64,000 nt of DNA from Virgibacillus_O xinjiangensis (GTDB taxonomy: Bacteria > Bacillota > Bacilli > Bacillales > Amphibacillaceae), in the NCBI RefSeq assembly GCF_042643145.1, contig NZ_JBHRSA010000057.1:59473-123472 (forward strand). Direction: 5' to 3'. Under the pieces are notes generated by a model, which worked only from the letters and a program-made list of their open reading frames with translations, ran no database searches and was not told the DNA's origin. This document shows positions 51,748-61,035 of this stretch, one piece after another (positions within the stretch are counted from its first letter, which is position 1; the number at the start of each line of letters is the position of its first letter). A program made the position numbers and the translations under genes.

Positions 51748-52977
51748 TTAATTTATTGCGACGGTGACTTCCTCATACTCACCGGTAACATCATAACCAT
51801 CTGAATCGGGACCCTCAATGACAACTGGAACGAGATGTTCACCAACGGACATTCCGCTTAGATCAATGGTCAAGAGAAAATCAGTTATATCCAGTTGACT
51901 GATTTCCGGCTGGCTCCCGGAAATCAGCAGATCCATCTGGCCGCTCCCGGGATCTATAAATTGCAGGTCATGTCCCTCCTCCAGCCCTTCAGTCTGTAAG
52001 GAAACGTCCTCAATTGTTTCCGTTTGGTCCACTTCTATCTCCACCTCGACAGTTTCCGGTTCAGGAACAACCGCACCATCCGGCAGATCAAGTTCTGCTT
52101 CAATGGTTTCCGACTCTGTCCGTTCGGTCAGGTCGATTTCCTCCGTAGAGATTTCTTCAATACCTTCCAGTGTATCGGAAGTTGCATAAACTTCTACTTC
52201 CTCCACACTAGCAGATATGGATGTTATTTCATAGCCTTCTGGAGCTTCTCCTGAAGTAGCAACATTCACAGGCACCTTCTTACTTGGGTTTTCCAATTCA
52301 GCTGAGAATTGGACGTTCTCTGGCTCGACTCTTACGTTCAATTCATTGCCCTGCGTATCATATACATTCACAGGGAGTTCCCTGTTGTTAATCGATTCTT
52401 CCACCCCAGACAAGTTAACATACACATTTACAACCCCTATTTCATCTATGACACTTTGTGAACTTGTAATGGTCACCGTCTGCGGTTCTATATTGTAATC
52501 ACCCAATTCGAAACCGGTAGGCAGCTCATCTTCATTAAGAAACTCTGCTCCTACCTCAAACTCCTCTGTTGCTCTTTCCTCTATAGTTACCTCGACCGTC
52601 TTGGGCTCAATATAGGCAGTGAGCTGATTAGACAGGTCTTCATGTTGAATTTCTACTGTATGCTCGCCTTCCTCCAATCCTTGCAGGTCGACAAACACAT
52701 CGAAACTTTCTTGAAGGACGGTTGGTGCCAGTAATGCAGGAGTGCCTTCCAGCGACACGGTTACATATTCCGGGACCCCGCTTACTACAAACTGTTCCTG
52801 GTCAATCCGAATTTCCACTGGTACTTCCTCTATCGTTTTCACCTCCGTAGCCCGGCCTGGGATGGCGGACTCGGATGTAGAAGTGTTCACTTCCACATTA
52901 ACGAACACATAGAGAAGCACAGCAAATGCCAAAGCAAGGACCCGTATGAACCACTTACTCTTGAACCAGTTATCCAT
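51748..52977 (-). CDS. cdaR: CdaA regulatory protein CdaR (YbbR-domain protein)
   Basis: 409 residues. One N-terminal membrane anchor (SKWFIRVLALAFAVLLYVFVNV) is followed by an extracytoplasmic part of four YbbR repeats rich in Glu and Val (for example VTVSLEGTPALL, then VEVTIEERATEEFEVG). It modulates the diadenylate cyclase CdaA. The start at 52977 (MDNWFKSKW) follows a GGGGGGG site and overlaps the cdaA stop by eight bases. The open frame continues to 53067 inside cdaA, which I reject. Confidence 0.93.
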   Translation of the reverse strand: MDNWFKSKWFIRVLALAFAVLLYVFVNVEVNTSTSESAIPGRATEVKTIEEVPVEIRIDQEQFVVSGVPEYVTVSLEGTPALLAPTVLQESFDVFVDLQGLEEGEHTVEIQHEDLSNQLTAYIEPKTVEVTIEERATEEFEVGAEFLNEDELPTGFELGDYNIEPQTVTITSSQSVIDEIGVVNVYVNLSGVEESINNRELPVNVYDTQGNELNVRVEPENVQFSAELENPSKKVPVNVATSGEAPEGYEITSISASVEEVEVYATSDTLEGIEEISTEEIDLTERTESETIEAELDLPDGAVVPEPETVEVEIEVDQTETIEDVSLQTEGLEEGHDLQFIDPGSGQMDLLISGSQPEISQLDITDFLLTIDLSGMSVGEHLVPVVIEGPDSDGYDVTGEYEEVTVAIN

Positions 52978-53788
52978 TCGTATCCCCCCCACGCTTTTTT
53001 GATTTCTTTTCAGGGGTTTGCTGCAGGGACAGATTATCCTGGAGTATTTCCCGGAGCCTGTCTTCACTCAGATTTCTGAATAACTCTCCGTTTTTAGTAC
53101 AAGAAATATCCCCCGTCTCCTCTGAAACCACGATCGTCAGTGCATCAGTTACTTCACTGATTCCCATCGCTGCCCGGTGCCTGGTCCCCAGCTCTTTAGA
53201 TATGAACGGACTTTCCGACAATGGCAGATAGCATGCAGCCGCAGCAATCTCATTCCCTTTAATGATTACCGCTCCATCATGTAAAGGCGTATTTGGCGTA
53301 AAAATGTTCGTCAACAGCTGATGGGATAACTTACCATCAATAGGAATCCCCGTTTCAGCATACTCGCCTACTCCTGTCTCACGTTCGATGGAAATCAACG
53401 CACCAATTCTCCTTTTCGCCATATACTTTGCAGATTGGATGATTGCATCAATATTTTTTTCGATCACCTCTTCCTCCGACCTTGCATTCCGGGAAAAGAG
53501 GTTTCCCCTGCCTATCTGTTCCAGCGCCCGCCTCAATTCTGGCTGGAAAAGAATGATGATCGAAAGAAATCCCCATAAAATCGCTTGATTCGTTATCCAC
53601 TGCACCGTCTGTAAATCAAACAGGATACTAATAAGCCAAACAGCCAGTACGACAGCTATTCCCTTCAATAGCTGAATAGCCTTCGTTCCACGGATCAGCA
53701 TGATCAATTTATATAATACATACCAGACGAGAGCAATATCTACGCCTATTCTAAGCAGTTCTATTAAACGGAATCCCCCATCAAGCAT
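52970..53788 (-). CDS. cdaA: diadenylate cyclase CdaA
   Basis: Makes c-di-AMP from two ATP. The 272 residues have three N-terminal membrane helices (about 10-80) and the DAC domain with the two hallmark motifs DGA (in HDGAVIIKGNEI) and RHR (GTRHRAAMGISE). c-di-AMP controls potassium and osmolyte homeostasis. First gene of the cdaA-cdaR-glmM operon. A TG-extended TATAAT (minus, 53894-53889) with a 100-base leader containing CCTCC-tccaa-GGAGG is its probable promoter region. Confidence 0.97.
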   Translation of the reverse strand: MLDGGFRLIELLRIGVDIALVWYVLYKLIMLIRGTKAIQLLKGIAVVLAVWLISILFDLQTVQWITNQAILWGFLSIIILFQPELRRALEQIGRGNLFSRNARSEEEVIEKNIDAIIQSAKYMAKRRIGALISIERETGVGEYAETGIPIDGKLSHQLLTNIFTPNTPLHDGAVIIKGNEIAAAACYLPLSESPFISKELGTRHRAAMGISEVTDALTIVVSEETGDISCTKNGELFRNLSEDRLREILQDNLSLQQTPEKKSKKRGGDTNG

Positions 53789-53953
53789 GATTACACACCC
53801 CTACATTTAAAATACTCTTATACACCAGCTCATTCCTCCTTGGAGGAGGCTGTTCTGCGATTATTGTTTATAAATATGTAACGTGCTAATTATAACACAT
53901 TTTCTTCCTGAAAACCTTCGAATCCACTATGACCACTAAACTCTTTCAAGGCC

Positions 53954-53986
53954 AAAAAAAGGAATAAAGCTCATGCTTTATCCCTT
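53954..53986 (-). terminator. terminator of sigW-rsiW
   Basis: AAAGG-a-ATAAAGC (53958-53970) pairs with GCTTTAT-c-CCTTT (53974-53986). On the minus strand a run of seven Ts follows. Confidence 0.85.
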
Positions 53987-54003
53987 TTCTTTTCCACTAT
54001 TAT

Positions 54004-54636
54004 TTAGAAGGCAAACACACCTTCAAAGAAAGTTTTGATTTTATACCAAATCCACTCGAATGTCCGGTCAATTGTTTCTATTTCTCCATTAACTTCGCCC
54101 GCCGAAGCCATAAGTCCATCACCTTCGATTGTTGAACCGACAACTTCACCGTTAATCAAAGTTATATCCCCGTTCACTGCCCCTTCAATCAACAGATCTC
54201 CATTTTTGACAAGCAAGTCTCCTTCTACTGTAACACCTTCCGGCACAATTACTGTATTCCCCTCAATATTTAGATTTTCCTCTTTAGAGACGATAAGTTC
54301 TGTATCCTGATTCCAAGAAGAAAAAAGGCTCCCTGTCATTAAGAAAAAGAAAATGGCTGCAGCCGTTACTACCGGATGAGCTTTGAACCAGCGGCGATAC
54401 CTCACTCGCTTCTTTTCCTGCGGCAGCCTATCCATCACTCCTCGAGTGAAATCTTCGGGTACTTCGACGCTCTCCGTGCTCTTAATAAGCGTGATCGTCT
54501 TCTTCAGTTCATGGAAATGTTCCTGGCATGTTTCACAACCTTCTAAATGGGAACGCAGTGCTGTCTCTTCTTCTGTGGTCATGTCACCATCTAAATATTG
54601 ATGCATCAGCTTTACAGCCTCACCGTGACATTTCAT
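54004..54636 (-). CDS. rsiW: anti-sigma-W factor
   Basis: Membrane-bound inhibitor of sigma-W, degraded stepwise by PrsW/RasP-type proteolysis under envelope stress. The N-terminal zinc-binding anti-sigma domain has the His-x3-Cys-x2-Cys motif (HLEGCETC). There is one transmembrane helix (AAAIFFFLMTGSLF) and an extracytoplasmic domain of short repeats (VEGDLLVKNGDLLIEGAVNG) ending FEWIWYKIKTFFEG, as in B. subtilis RsiW. I take the ATG at 54636 (210 residues), ten bases after AAAGGAG. It begins 15 bp after sigW. Confidence 0.93.
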   Translation of the reverse strand: MKCHGEAVKLMHQYLDGDMTTEEETALRSHLEGCETCQEHFHELKKTITLIKSTESVEVPEDFTRGVMDRLPQEKKRVRYRRWFKAHPVVTAAAIFFFLMTGSLFSSWNQDTELIVSKEENLNIEGNTVIVPEGVTVEGDLLVKNGDLLIEGAVNGDITLINGEVVGSTIEGDGLMASAGEVNGEIETIDRTFEWIWYKIKTFFEGVFAF

Positions 54637-54651
54637 TCTAATCACACTCCT

Positions 54652-55215
54652 TTACACATGGCGCAGCCTCTTCCTCATTGCTTCCCTACCTCGATAAAGA
54701 CGCGTTTTCACTGTTCCAAGAGGAATATCCATGATGTCACTGATCTCATGCAGAGAAAGCTCTTCAAGATATCTAAGAACGATGATTCCCTTATATTTCG
54801 GGGGAAGTTCCGATATGGCTTGTTGAATACTGCTTTTCAATTCCAGGCTTTCCACTTCCTCTACAGGGGTACGGCCGCCTGCGGCAAGCTGAGAGTACAT
54901 GTCCAACCCTTCCGTTCCCTTAATCTCTGCATCAAGAAAATAGTCCGGTTTGCGCTTTCGGATTCTGTCAATTGATAAATTGGTAGCTATACGGTATAAC
55001 CATGTGGAAAATTTTCTCTTCGTATCGAAGGAATCGATGTTGACATAGGCACGGATAAAAGTTTCCTGAGCCAGATCTTCAGCCTCATGTCTATTCCCGA
55101 GCATTCGGAAACAATGTTGAAAAATCCTCCCTTGATAGAAGGAGATTACATCTTCAAATGCTGACTGGTCACCCTTTTTCACTTGTTTTATTCTTTGTAA
55201 GATAAATTGCTCCAT
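54652..55215 (-). CDS. sigW: ECF RNA polymerase sigma factor sigma-W
   Basis: 187 residues. Region 2 includes AEDLAQETFIRAYVNIDSFD and FSTWLYRIATNLSIDRIRKR. Region 4 includes LPPKYKGIIVLRYLEELSLHEISDIMDIPLGTVKTRL. This is close to B. subtilis SigW, which controls resistance to membrane-active antibiotics and alkaline shock. The adjacent rsiW and the self-type promoter upstream support the assignment. Confidence 0.96.
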   Translation of the reverse strand: MEQFILQRIKQVKKGDQSAFEDVISFYQGRIFQHCFRMLGNRHEAEDLAQETFIRAYVNIDSFDTKRKFSTWLYRIATNLSIDRIRKRKPDYFLDAEIKGTEGLDMYSQLAAGGRTPVEEVESLELKSSIQQAISELPPKYKGIIVLRYLEELSLHEISDIMDIPLGTVKTRLYRGREAMRKRLRHV

Positions 55216-55248
55216 ATACGAACCTCCGCTTTATGCGGTAATTATAAT

Positions 55249-55275
55249 TACGGACATGTTAAAGAAAAAGTTTCA
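55249..55275 (-). promoter_or_regulatory. autoregulated sigma-W promoter of sigW
   Basis: Minus strand: TGAAAC (55275-55270), a 17-bp spacer and CGTA (55252-55249). The consensus is TGAAAC-N16-CGTA, so this is one base long but otherwise perfect, and it is rightly placed upstream of sigW. Confidence 0.75.
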
Positions 55276-55356
55276 TAAATATGATGTTTTTATGTTTAAA
55301 ATTGCAAACACGCGGGTAATTACATAGTATAGTATACTAGATAGGAGGAAAGATTT

Positions 55357-55506
55357 GTGAGTAAATCTGTTTTATTGGAGAAAATTGAAGAATGCCGTCA
55401 AGAAATGATTTCTCTCAGTGATACACACGACTTGACTTCCGAAGTGGTTATGTCGTCCAGTATGAAACTGGACAAATTAATTAATGAGTATCAAAATTAT
55501 GCATAA
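55357..55506 (+). CDS. Spo0E-like aspartyl-phosphate phosphatase
   Basis: A 49-residue protein from GTG (55357) to TAA (55504-55506), six bases after GGAGGAA (55344-55350). It reads as two helices with the Spo0E-family signature region SSSMKLDKLINEYQ (the S-x-x-LD-x-L-I pattern). Such proteins dephosphorylate Spo0A-P and delay sporulation. A TATACT at 55333-55338 could be the -10. It is divergent from sigW and convergent with rocF. Confidence 0.8.
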   Translation: MSKSVLLEKIEECRQEMISLSDTHDLTSEVVMSSSMKLDKLINEYQNYA

Positions 55507-55548
55507 TATTATAAAGTTAACTTCCATGAGCCTACATAAATTATACAA

Positions 55549-55592
55549 AAAAAGACATTAAATTTTCATGAGGGAAAATTTAATGTCTTTTT
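55549..55592. terminator. bidirectional terminator between the Spo0E-like gene and rocF
   Basis: A perfect AT-rich stem of about 19 bp (55549-55567 and 55574-55592) with A-run and T-run flanks. Confidence 0.85.
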
Positions 55593-55607
55593 ATATATAC
55601 TTCTGAT

Positions 55608-56516
55608 TTACTTCAGCTTCTCGCCAAACAAGGAGCCCATCAAGCCAACAGCCATTTCCCCCGTTTTATTCTTTTCGTCCAGTATAGGATTAACCTCCAC
55701 AAATTCAGCTGACGTGATCATCCCCGATTCAGCAAGCATTTCCATTGCAAGGTGACTCTCCCGATAAGTCATGCCTCCAATGACCGGTGTACCTACACCT
55801 GGGGCTTCAGAAGGATCCAATCCATCCAAATCCAGACTCAAATGAACTCCATCGGTACGATCTGTTAAGTAGTCAATGGTCTCTTCCATTACTGCTGGCA
55901 TTCCCATCCGATCAATCTCATGCATAGTAAATACTTTGATGCCTTGTTCCCTGATGAGCTCACGTTCTCCCGGGTCAAGGGAACGCGCCCCAACGATGAC
56001 AATATTCTCTGGTTTTATCTTTGGGCCATGGCCATGTAAATTAGTTAATTTCTCATGGCCGATCCCTAGACTCACAGCCAGAGGCATGCCATGGATGTTT
56101 CCGGATGGGGAAGTTTCGCTCGAATTCAAATCCCCGTGAGCATCATACCAGATAACCCCCAGGTTTTCATAATGCCTGGAAATCCCTGCCAAGCTCCCGA
56201 TGGCGATGCTATGGTCGCCTCCCAAAATGAGAGGAAAACGCTCTTTTTCTATTTCTGTATCCACGCACCTGGCAAGTTCTTCATTAGCCCTGATGACCTG
56301 CGGCAGGTTTTTAAGATTGGTTTCATCCTGTTCTTGCAGGGAATCAGGCCGCTCTATAGCTATATCCCCTAAATCATGAATATCTTGTTTCAAGCTCTGC
56401 AATTTCTCTATGGCACCGGCATACCGCATGGCGCTTGGCCCCATATCTACTCCCCGGCGACTCTGCCCCAGATCCATGGGAACACCGATAATAGACATTT
56501 TATCAATCATATTCAT
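55608..56516 (-). CDS. rocF: arginase
   Basis: Hydrolyses arginine to ornithine and urea. The 302 residues show the binuclear manganese motifs GGDHSIAIGS, WYDAHGDLNS and LSLDLDGLDP, plus the C-terminal VEVNPILD. No other roc gene is nearby. I saw no -12/-24 promoter for sigma-L upstream, so regulation may differ from the RocR/SigL genes of B. subtilis. The 140 bp upstream include the mevalonate operon terminator. Confidence 0.96.
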   Translation of the reverse strand: MNMIDKMSIIGVPMDLGQSRRGVDMGPSAMRYAGAIEKLQSLKQDIHDLGDIAIERPDSLQEQDETNLKNLPQVIRANEELARCVDTEIEKERFPLILGGDHSIAIGSLAGISRHYENLGVIWYDAHGDLNSSETSPSGNIHGMPLAVSLGIGHEKLTNLHGHGPKIKPENIVIVGARSLDPGERELIREQGIKVFTMHEIDRMGMPAVMEETIDYLTDRTDGVHLSLDLDGLDPSEAPGVGTPVIGGMTYRESHLAMEMLAESGMITSAEFVEVNPILDEKNKTGEMAVGLMGSLFGEKLK

Positions 56517-56631
56517 ACCTCCTTATACCATCATTGTAGATAAAATCTGTTAAATGACTCAACTGTACATTTTTTTGTATATCTATGCATTGGCCGCAAC
56601 GCAGGAAATCGTTGTGGTTGGCGAGTTCGAG

Positions 56632-56655
56632 AAAAAAAGCAGGCAACTGCCTGCT
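56632..56655 (-). terminator. terminator of the mevalonate operon
   Basis: AGCAGGC (56638-56644), AACT loop, GCCTGCT (56649-56655). Seven Ts follow on the minus strand. It lies six bases past the mvaK2 stop. Confidence 0.88.
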
Positions 56656-56660
56656 CGTTT

Positions 56661-57767
56661 TTATGGGTTATTCAAGACTTCAGCACCCTTGAGATAGGGA
56701 TGAAGAGCTAACGGCTTAATGCCTTCCGCAGCCCATGCGTTCATCAGTTTCTCTGCCTGCTCTGGTGAGGGCATGAAAGCAATCCCACAATCCCCACCAC
56801 CTGCGCCTGAGGGCTTCCCTGCTCCTCCGTACGCTTCAGCTAAATCACATAACCGGCTCAAAAGCTTTGTTTCCACCTCGACACCTGCCTTATTTCCCAC
56901 CTGTGCAAGTGCTGTCCTATTCCATTTGACACCTGTTAAAATCCTGGAAGTATCTTGATGATTGATTCCTTTTAAAAGTTCGTTGACAGCCATCCTGCTA
57001 TCCCTTAAGAATTTACCGTAAGCCCCAGGTAAGTCGGCTTTCAGCTGTAAAATTTCGTCCACCAATTTCTTAGTCGAGGCCGGCTTTCCTGTCCAGCCTA
57101 TACATACATATACATCATCCGGTAGATAGACAGGTTGGATGGAATGATAGATCCAATCCTTTTCCAATACGTCTGTCACCGTTGAGGTCGATTTAAGTGC
57201 ATCGCTCAGCCATTCCGCCTGGAAAGACGTATATTGTAGAAATCCACCATAAGAAGATGCAGCGACATCTGCTCCTGATCCATTCCCCTGTGTTTTTATA
57301 TGGGACATGGCTGCAAGTTTGAAAATGAGTTCTTTTTGAGGTTCATCTTCCATCACATGATGCAGCACCGAGGAAATTACCGCGACCACCACAGCAGCAC
57401 TGGAACCTAGACCGTATTTCACCCCCGAGGCGTCGTCTAGTTCACTTTTTATCGACAACTGAAAAGGAGCAAGGTTGGCCGATTGCTCAAGGAGATAAGC
57501 AACAGCGGTACTCATGGCATCCTCCGCAAACTTTATCCGCGGGTCACTCGATTCAATATGTACCCGCCCCTCCTCTATCTTCCATGGGAGGTCATAGAGC
57601 TGGAAGTCTTCCAAAGAGAGACGGTATTTATCACTGGACTCGACAGTAGCGTATACAAAGCGGTCTACCGCCATCACAATAAGACGATGATGCGGTTCCA
57701 GGACCGCAAACTCACCGGCAACCATCAGCTTGCCGGGAACTTTTAAAGTCATGGATGTTTGGGACAA
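56661..57767 (-). CDS. mvaK2: phosphomevalonate kinase
   Basis: GHMP kinase forming mevalonate diphosphate. It has the N-terminal VPGKLMVAGEFAVLEP, the ATP loop KYGLGSSAAVVVA and the C-terminal GKPSGAGGGDCGIAF, the last typical of bacterial PMK. I propose a TTG start at 57767 (368 residues), nine bases after AGGAG. A TTG at 57776 abuts that site and an ATG at 57752 has none, so the exact start is uncertain. Last gene of mvaA-mvaK1-mvaD-mvaK2. Confidence 0.93.
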   Translation of the reverse strand: MSQTSMTLKVPGKLMVAGEFAVLEPHHRLIVMAVDRFVYATVESSDKYRLSLEDFQLYDLPWKIEEGRVHIESSDPRIKFAEDAMSTAVAYLLEQSANLAPFQLSIKSELDDASGVKYGLGSSAAVVVAVISSVLHHVMEDEPQKELIFKLAAMSHIKTQGNGSGADVAASSYGGFLQYTSFQAEWLSDALKSTSTVTDVLEKDWIYHSIQPVYLPDDVYVCIGWTGKPASTKKLVDEILQLKADLPGAYGKFLRDSRMAVNELLKGINHQDTSRILTGVKWNRTALAQVGNKAGVEVETKLLSRLCDLAEAYGGAGKPSGAGGGDCGIAFMPSPEQAEKLMNAWAAEGIKPLALHPYLKGAEVLNNP

Positions 57768-57779
57768 TATGTTCAACTC

Positions 57780-58757
57780 CTATAAATAGGTAACCCCTTG
57801 GCCGACCTTGCTTAATCGCACGTCCGTTACCCCTTCAATATCACTGAGAATCTGCTTAACCTTCTCTTCATATTCCGGAAGATAAAGTACTTTGACATTT
57901 GGGCCTGCATCGATGGTGAAGTAGACGGGAAGCCCTGACTTCCTCATTTCCCGGACCTTCTGCATCACAGTCATTGTCGTATCCAGCCAGTAGGTGAAAG
58001 GAGGGTTTGCCCCCAGAGTGGTTGCATGCATTTTCAGACAGTTAGCTTCCGCAATCTGGCCAACCTTTTCGAAGTCTTTCATAGCAATCCCCGCTTTTAT
58101 CTCCTTCAAGTCGTTCGGGACACTTTCAATCCACCCACGGAAAAATGGGGACGTTTCAACGGTACGTTTCATCCCTGCACGGCTGGATACTTTTTTCATG
58201 GTATCATTCAAAACAACAGCCGCAACACGGATGTCCCAATGTTCTGCAGATGCCACTGGAATAGCATGCGAATCTGCGCCATCTGGCCTGTCGCCCATTC
58301 TCCATTCAGCAAAGCCTCCATAAATGGAGCGGCAAGCTGACCCGGAGCCTTGCCGAGTAATCCTGGATAGATCCTGACTGCTCATCTCTAACCCAGCAGC
58401 CTTGGTTCCTGCAGCTGCAAGTGCCGCAAAACCAGAGGCTGAGGAAGCAAATCCTGCCGCGGTAGGTACCTCATTTGTCGACCGAACAGATGCATACAAC
58501 CCCTCTTTCCCAGTTCTAAGGCGAATCAGGTCTAGAAACTTGGCCACCCGGTCGTATTGCTCACCTTTGACCGATTCGTCATTTAAGAAGAAGTTGTCCT
58601 CTGTCAAATCTTCCTGGAATTCCACCGTTGTAGTGGTATGAAATCCATTCAATGTGAGGGAAAGACTACTGTTGGTTGGCAGGATCAGCTGCTCATTCCG
58701 CTTCCCCCAATATTTGATTAAAGCAATATTTGTGTGCGCTCTTGCAGTAGCCTTCAT
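57780..58757 (-). CDS. mvaD: diphosphomevalonate decarboxylase
   Basis: ATP-dependent decarboxylation of mevalonate diphosphate to isopentenyl diphosphate. The 325 residues include ALIKYWGKRN (12-21), the GHMP loop PTAAGFASSASGFAAL (98-113), and the catalytic aspartate in VYFTIDAGPNVKVL. It lies between mvaK1 (29 bp upstream) and mvaK2 (about 12 bp downstream). Confidence 0.97.
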   Translation of the reverse strand: MKATARAHTNIALIKYWGKRNEQLILPTNSSLSLTLNGFHTTTTVEFQEDLTEDNFFLNDESVKGEQYDRVAKFLDLIRLRTGKEGLYASVRSTNEVPTAAGFASSASGFAALAAAGTKAAGLEMSSQDLSRITRQGSGSACRSIYGGFAEWRMGDRPDGADSHAIPVASAEHWDIRVAAVVLNDTMKKVSSRAGMKRTVETSPFFRGWIESVPNDLKEIKAGIAMKDFEKVGQIAEANCLKMHATTLGANPPFTYWLDTTMTVMQKVREMRKSGLPVYFTIDAGPNVKVLYLPEYEEKVKQILSDIEGVTDVRLSKVGQGVTYL

Positions 58758-58786
58758 TTTATTCTCTGCACCTTTCTTTACTGTTC

Positions 58787-59749
58787 CTATTGGTCATTCT
58801 TCAGGACAAACGGCCACACAGCATGGGCCCCGACCTTTCGGAGCCTTTCGGCCAACTGTCGGGAGTGAACTTCATTTTTTGCAAGGGCAATGATGCATCC
58901 ACCATTGCCACCGCCTGTCAGTTTAGCACCCAAAGCACCTTCCTGCCGTGCAAAATAGATAAGTTTATTCAGACCTGCATCACTTACTCCCAGTGCTTCT
59001 AATTCTTTCTGTGCTTCATTAAGCATGTGGCCCAGAAAATGCTTTCCAGCCTTTTCAAGTGCATATTTAGCTTGATGAGTAAGTTCACCAATACGATCCA
59101 ATTTTCTCTGGAATCGCTTAGGAGCAGTTTTTACTAAGTCAGCTACCGCTTCTACGGCAAGACGAGTATCTCCGATTCTTCCGGAATCAGCCACCACGAA
59201 GTGAAAATCTTCCTGCAGCTCGATGAAATCGATGGGTTTCTCCTTCTCATACCAGATAGGCTTTTCAGATGTTATGGTGATGGTATCAATCCCGCTAGGA
59301 GAACCATGAGCATAAGTCTCCGCAATATCTGCTAACCGCAGAAGCTCTTCACTGGTATATTCTTCTTCAGCATAGGCAAAAAGGGAACGGACGATGGACA
59401 CGGCAACAGATGCACTGGAACCCAGTCCTTTCCCATGAGGGATAGAAGAGTTTATTCTGATCAACAGATCCTTGCAGGGAATACTTAAGTGGTCAAGTGT
59501 TCCTCGGACACAATTGGCTATCCCATCCAGGTTATCAGGAACCGAATCAATGGGCCCATGGTAGAAGGAGCTATCCAGTTTGACAGTCCCGGGCACATAT
59601 TCGACAACCGATTCCACTCCGACCAGCGGAAATGGAATGGCGATGGCTGGTTGTCCGTGCACAACCGCATGCTCGCCAATCAGTATCAACTTGCTGTGTG
59701 CTATCCCTACTGCTGTTTGTTCTGAAGCTGTCACTTTTTGTATATTCAT
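58787..59749 (-). CDS. mvaK1: mevalonate kinase
   Basis: Phosphorylates mevalonate at the C5 hydroxyl. The 320 residues contain the N-terminal SKLILIGEHAVVHGQPAI, the ATP loop PHGKGLGSSAS (104-114), SGIDTITITSEKPIWY and the C-terminal KLTGGGNGGCIIAL. It overlaps the mvaA stop by four bases (ATGA). Confidence 0.97.
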   Translation of the reverse strand: MNIQKVTASEQTAVGIAHSKLILIGEHAVVHGQPAIAIPFPLVGVESVVEYVPGTVKLDSSFYHGPIDSVPDNLDGIANCVRGTLDHLSIPCKDLLIRINSSIPHGKGLGSSASVAVSIVRSLFAYAEEEYTSEELLRLADIAETYAHGSPSGIDTITITSEKPIWYEKEKPIDFIELQEDFHFVVADSGRIGDTRLAVEAVADLVKTAPKRFQRKLDRIGELTHQAKYALEKAGKHFLGHMLNEAQKELEALGVSDAGLNKLIYFARQEGALGAKLTGGGNGGCIIALAKNEVHSRQLAERLRKVGAHAVWPFVLKNDQ

Positions 59750-61035
59750 TTTTTAGCCTTTTCCACCAATTCTTTAGCTTTTCCGACACGGATTTCATTT
59801 TCTTGGATCAACTGTTCTGCAATCACGTCTATCATCTCCCCAGTAGCCCCTGCCGCTATAGCAACAGAGCGAGAATGTAATGCCATATGGCCCTTTTGGA
59901 TTCCTTCTGTAACCAATGCCTTCAAAGCTCCGAGATTCTGGGCAAGACCCACCGTTACGATCACTTCAGCAAGTTCTCGGGCAGACCCGATATCAAGGAT
60001 CTTCAATGCTGTTTTTGACATGGGATGAACGCCAATTGATCCACCGACAGAGCCCACCGCCATGGGTAGCTCGAGTTCACCGACAAGGTTACCATTCCTA
60101 TCAGTCGACCACTTTGTCATCGAACCATAATAGCCATTGCGTGCTGCATAAGCATGTGCTCCAGCTTCTACAGCGCGCCAATCATTGCCCGTGGCAATGA
60201 CAACCGGATCTATCCCATTCATGATTCCTTTGTTGTGCGTGACAGCACGATAGGGATCCGAATCTGCAAATTGGAAGGCGCTCACCACTCCGTCCCTAAC
60301 ATCTTCTCCTGAGGATTCACCGGTTTTTAGTAAATGAGGTGGAATTACACAACGGGCCTTAGCTATACATTTGTCCGCATAATTGGACAAAATCCGCAAA
60401 TAGACCTTACCCTTTGTCACTTCCTCCACAATGGGCGCCAGAGATTCCACCATCGTATTGATAATATTGGCTCCCATCGCATCACAGGTATTGATGTATA
60501 TATGGAGTACGAGCATCTGCCCATACATTGAATCGGACTCTTCATTCAAAACCCTTACTTCCAGATCCTCTGCGCCGCCCCCTCTTTTCACTATACTCGG
60601 ATAGGCGTCATTAGCACTTTGAAGCAACATTTCTTTCTTTGAGAGCAACTCCTCTTTCGCTGCCTGATTATCAGGAGCGCCTACTACTTGGATCTGCCCT
60701 ATCATTACCCTCTCCGTCGTTTCTGCAGTAAACCCGCCAGCACTCCGGACTATTTTTGCTATGTGACTGGCCGAGGCGACTACCGATGGCTCCTCGACCG
60801 CCATCGGTACTACATATTCTTTCCCGTTTATAAGGAAATTCAATCCTAAACCCAGCGGCAGGGGAAAAGTTCCAATGACATTCTCAATCATCTTATCGGC
60901 TGTAGCTGCCGGTAATGGTTCACCGGAAGATAATACGGCTGTCTCAGTTTCATTCAATGCAGCCAATTCTGCCAATAGTTCTCTGCGCTCCTCCATTGGC
61001 TTGTTATAAAAACCGGGAATCCTAGAAGATTTCAT
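59746..61035 (-). CDS. mvaA: hydroxymethylglutaryl-CoA reductase, class II
   Basis: Reduces HMG-CoA to mevalonate, the entry step of the pathway. The 429 residues show the class II features DAMGANIINTMVE, GSVGGSIGVHPMSK and the catalytic His in GHMALHSRSVAIAAG. I take the ATG at 61035, nine bases after AAAAGGA; a TTG at 61041 is only three bases away. First gene of the operon. A minus-strand TTGAAA-N19-TGTTATAAT (61144-61114) is a possible promoter. HMG-CoA synthase (mvaS) and IPP isomerase are not in the window. Confidence 0.96.
   Translation of the reverse strand: MKSSRIPGFYNKPMEERRELLAELAALNETETAVLSSGEPLPAATADKMIENVIGTFPLPLGLGLNFLINGKEYVVPMAVEEPSVVASASHIAKIVRSAGGFTAETTERVMIGQIQVVGAPDNQAAKEELLSKKEMLLQSANDAYPSIVKRGGGAEDLEVRVLNEESDSMYGQMLVLHIYINTCDAMGANIINTMVESLAPIVEEVTKGKVYLRILSNYADKCIAKARCVIPPHLLKTGESSGEDVRDGVVSAFQFADSDPYRAVTHNKGIMNGIDPVVIATGNDWRAVEAGAHAYAARNGYYGSMTKWSTDRNGNLVGELELPMAVGSVGGSIGVHPMSKTALKILDIGSARELAEVIVTVGLAQNLGALKALVTEGIQKGHMALHSRSVAIAAGATGEMIDVIAEQLIQENEIRVGKAKELVEKAKK

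Noticed and set aside
52978..53067. N-terminal extension of CdaR.
   Set aside because: Lies inside cdaA and lacks a ribosome site; the YbbR family starts at the membrane anchor.
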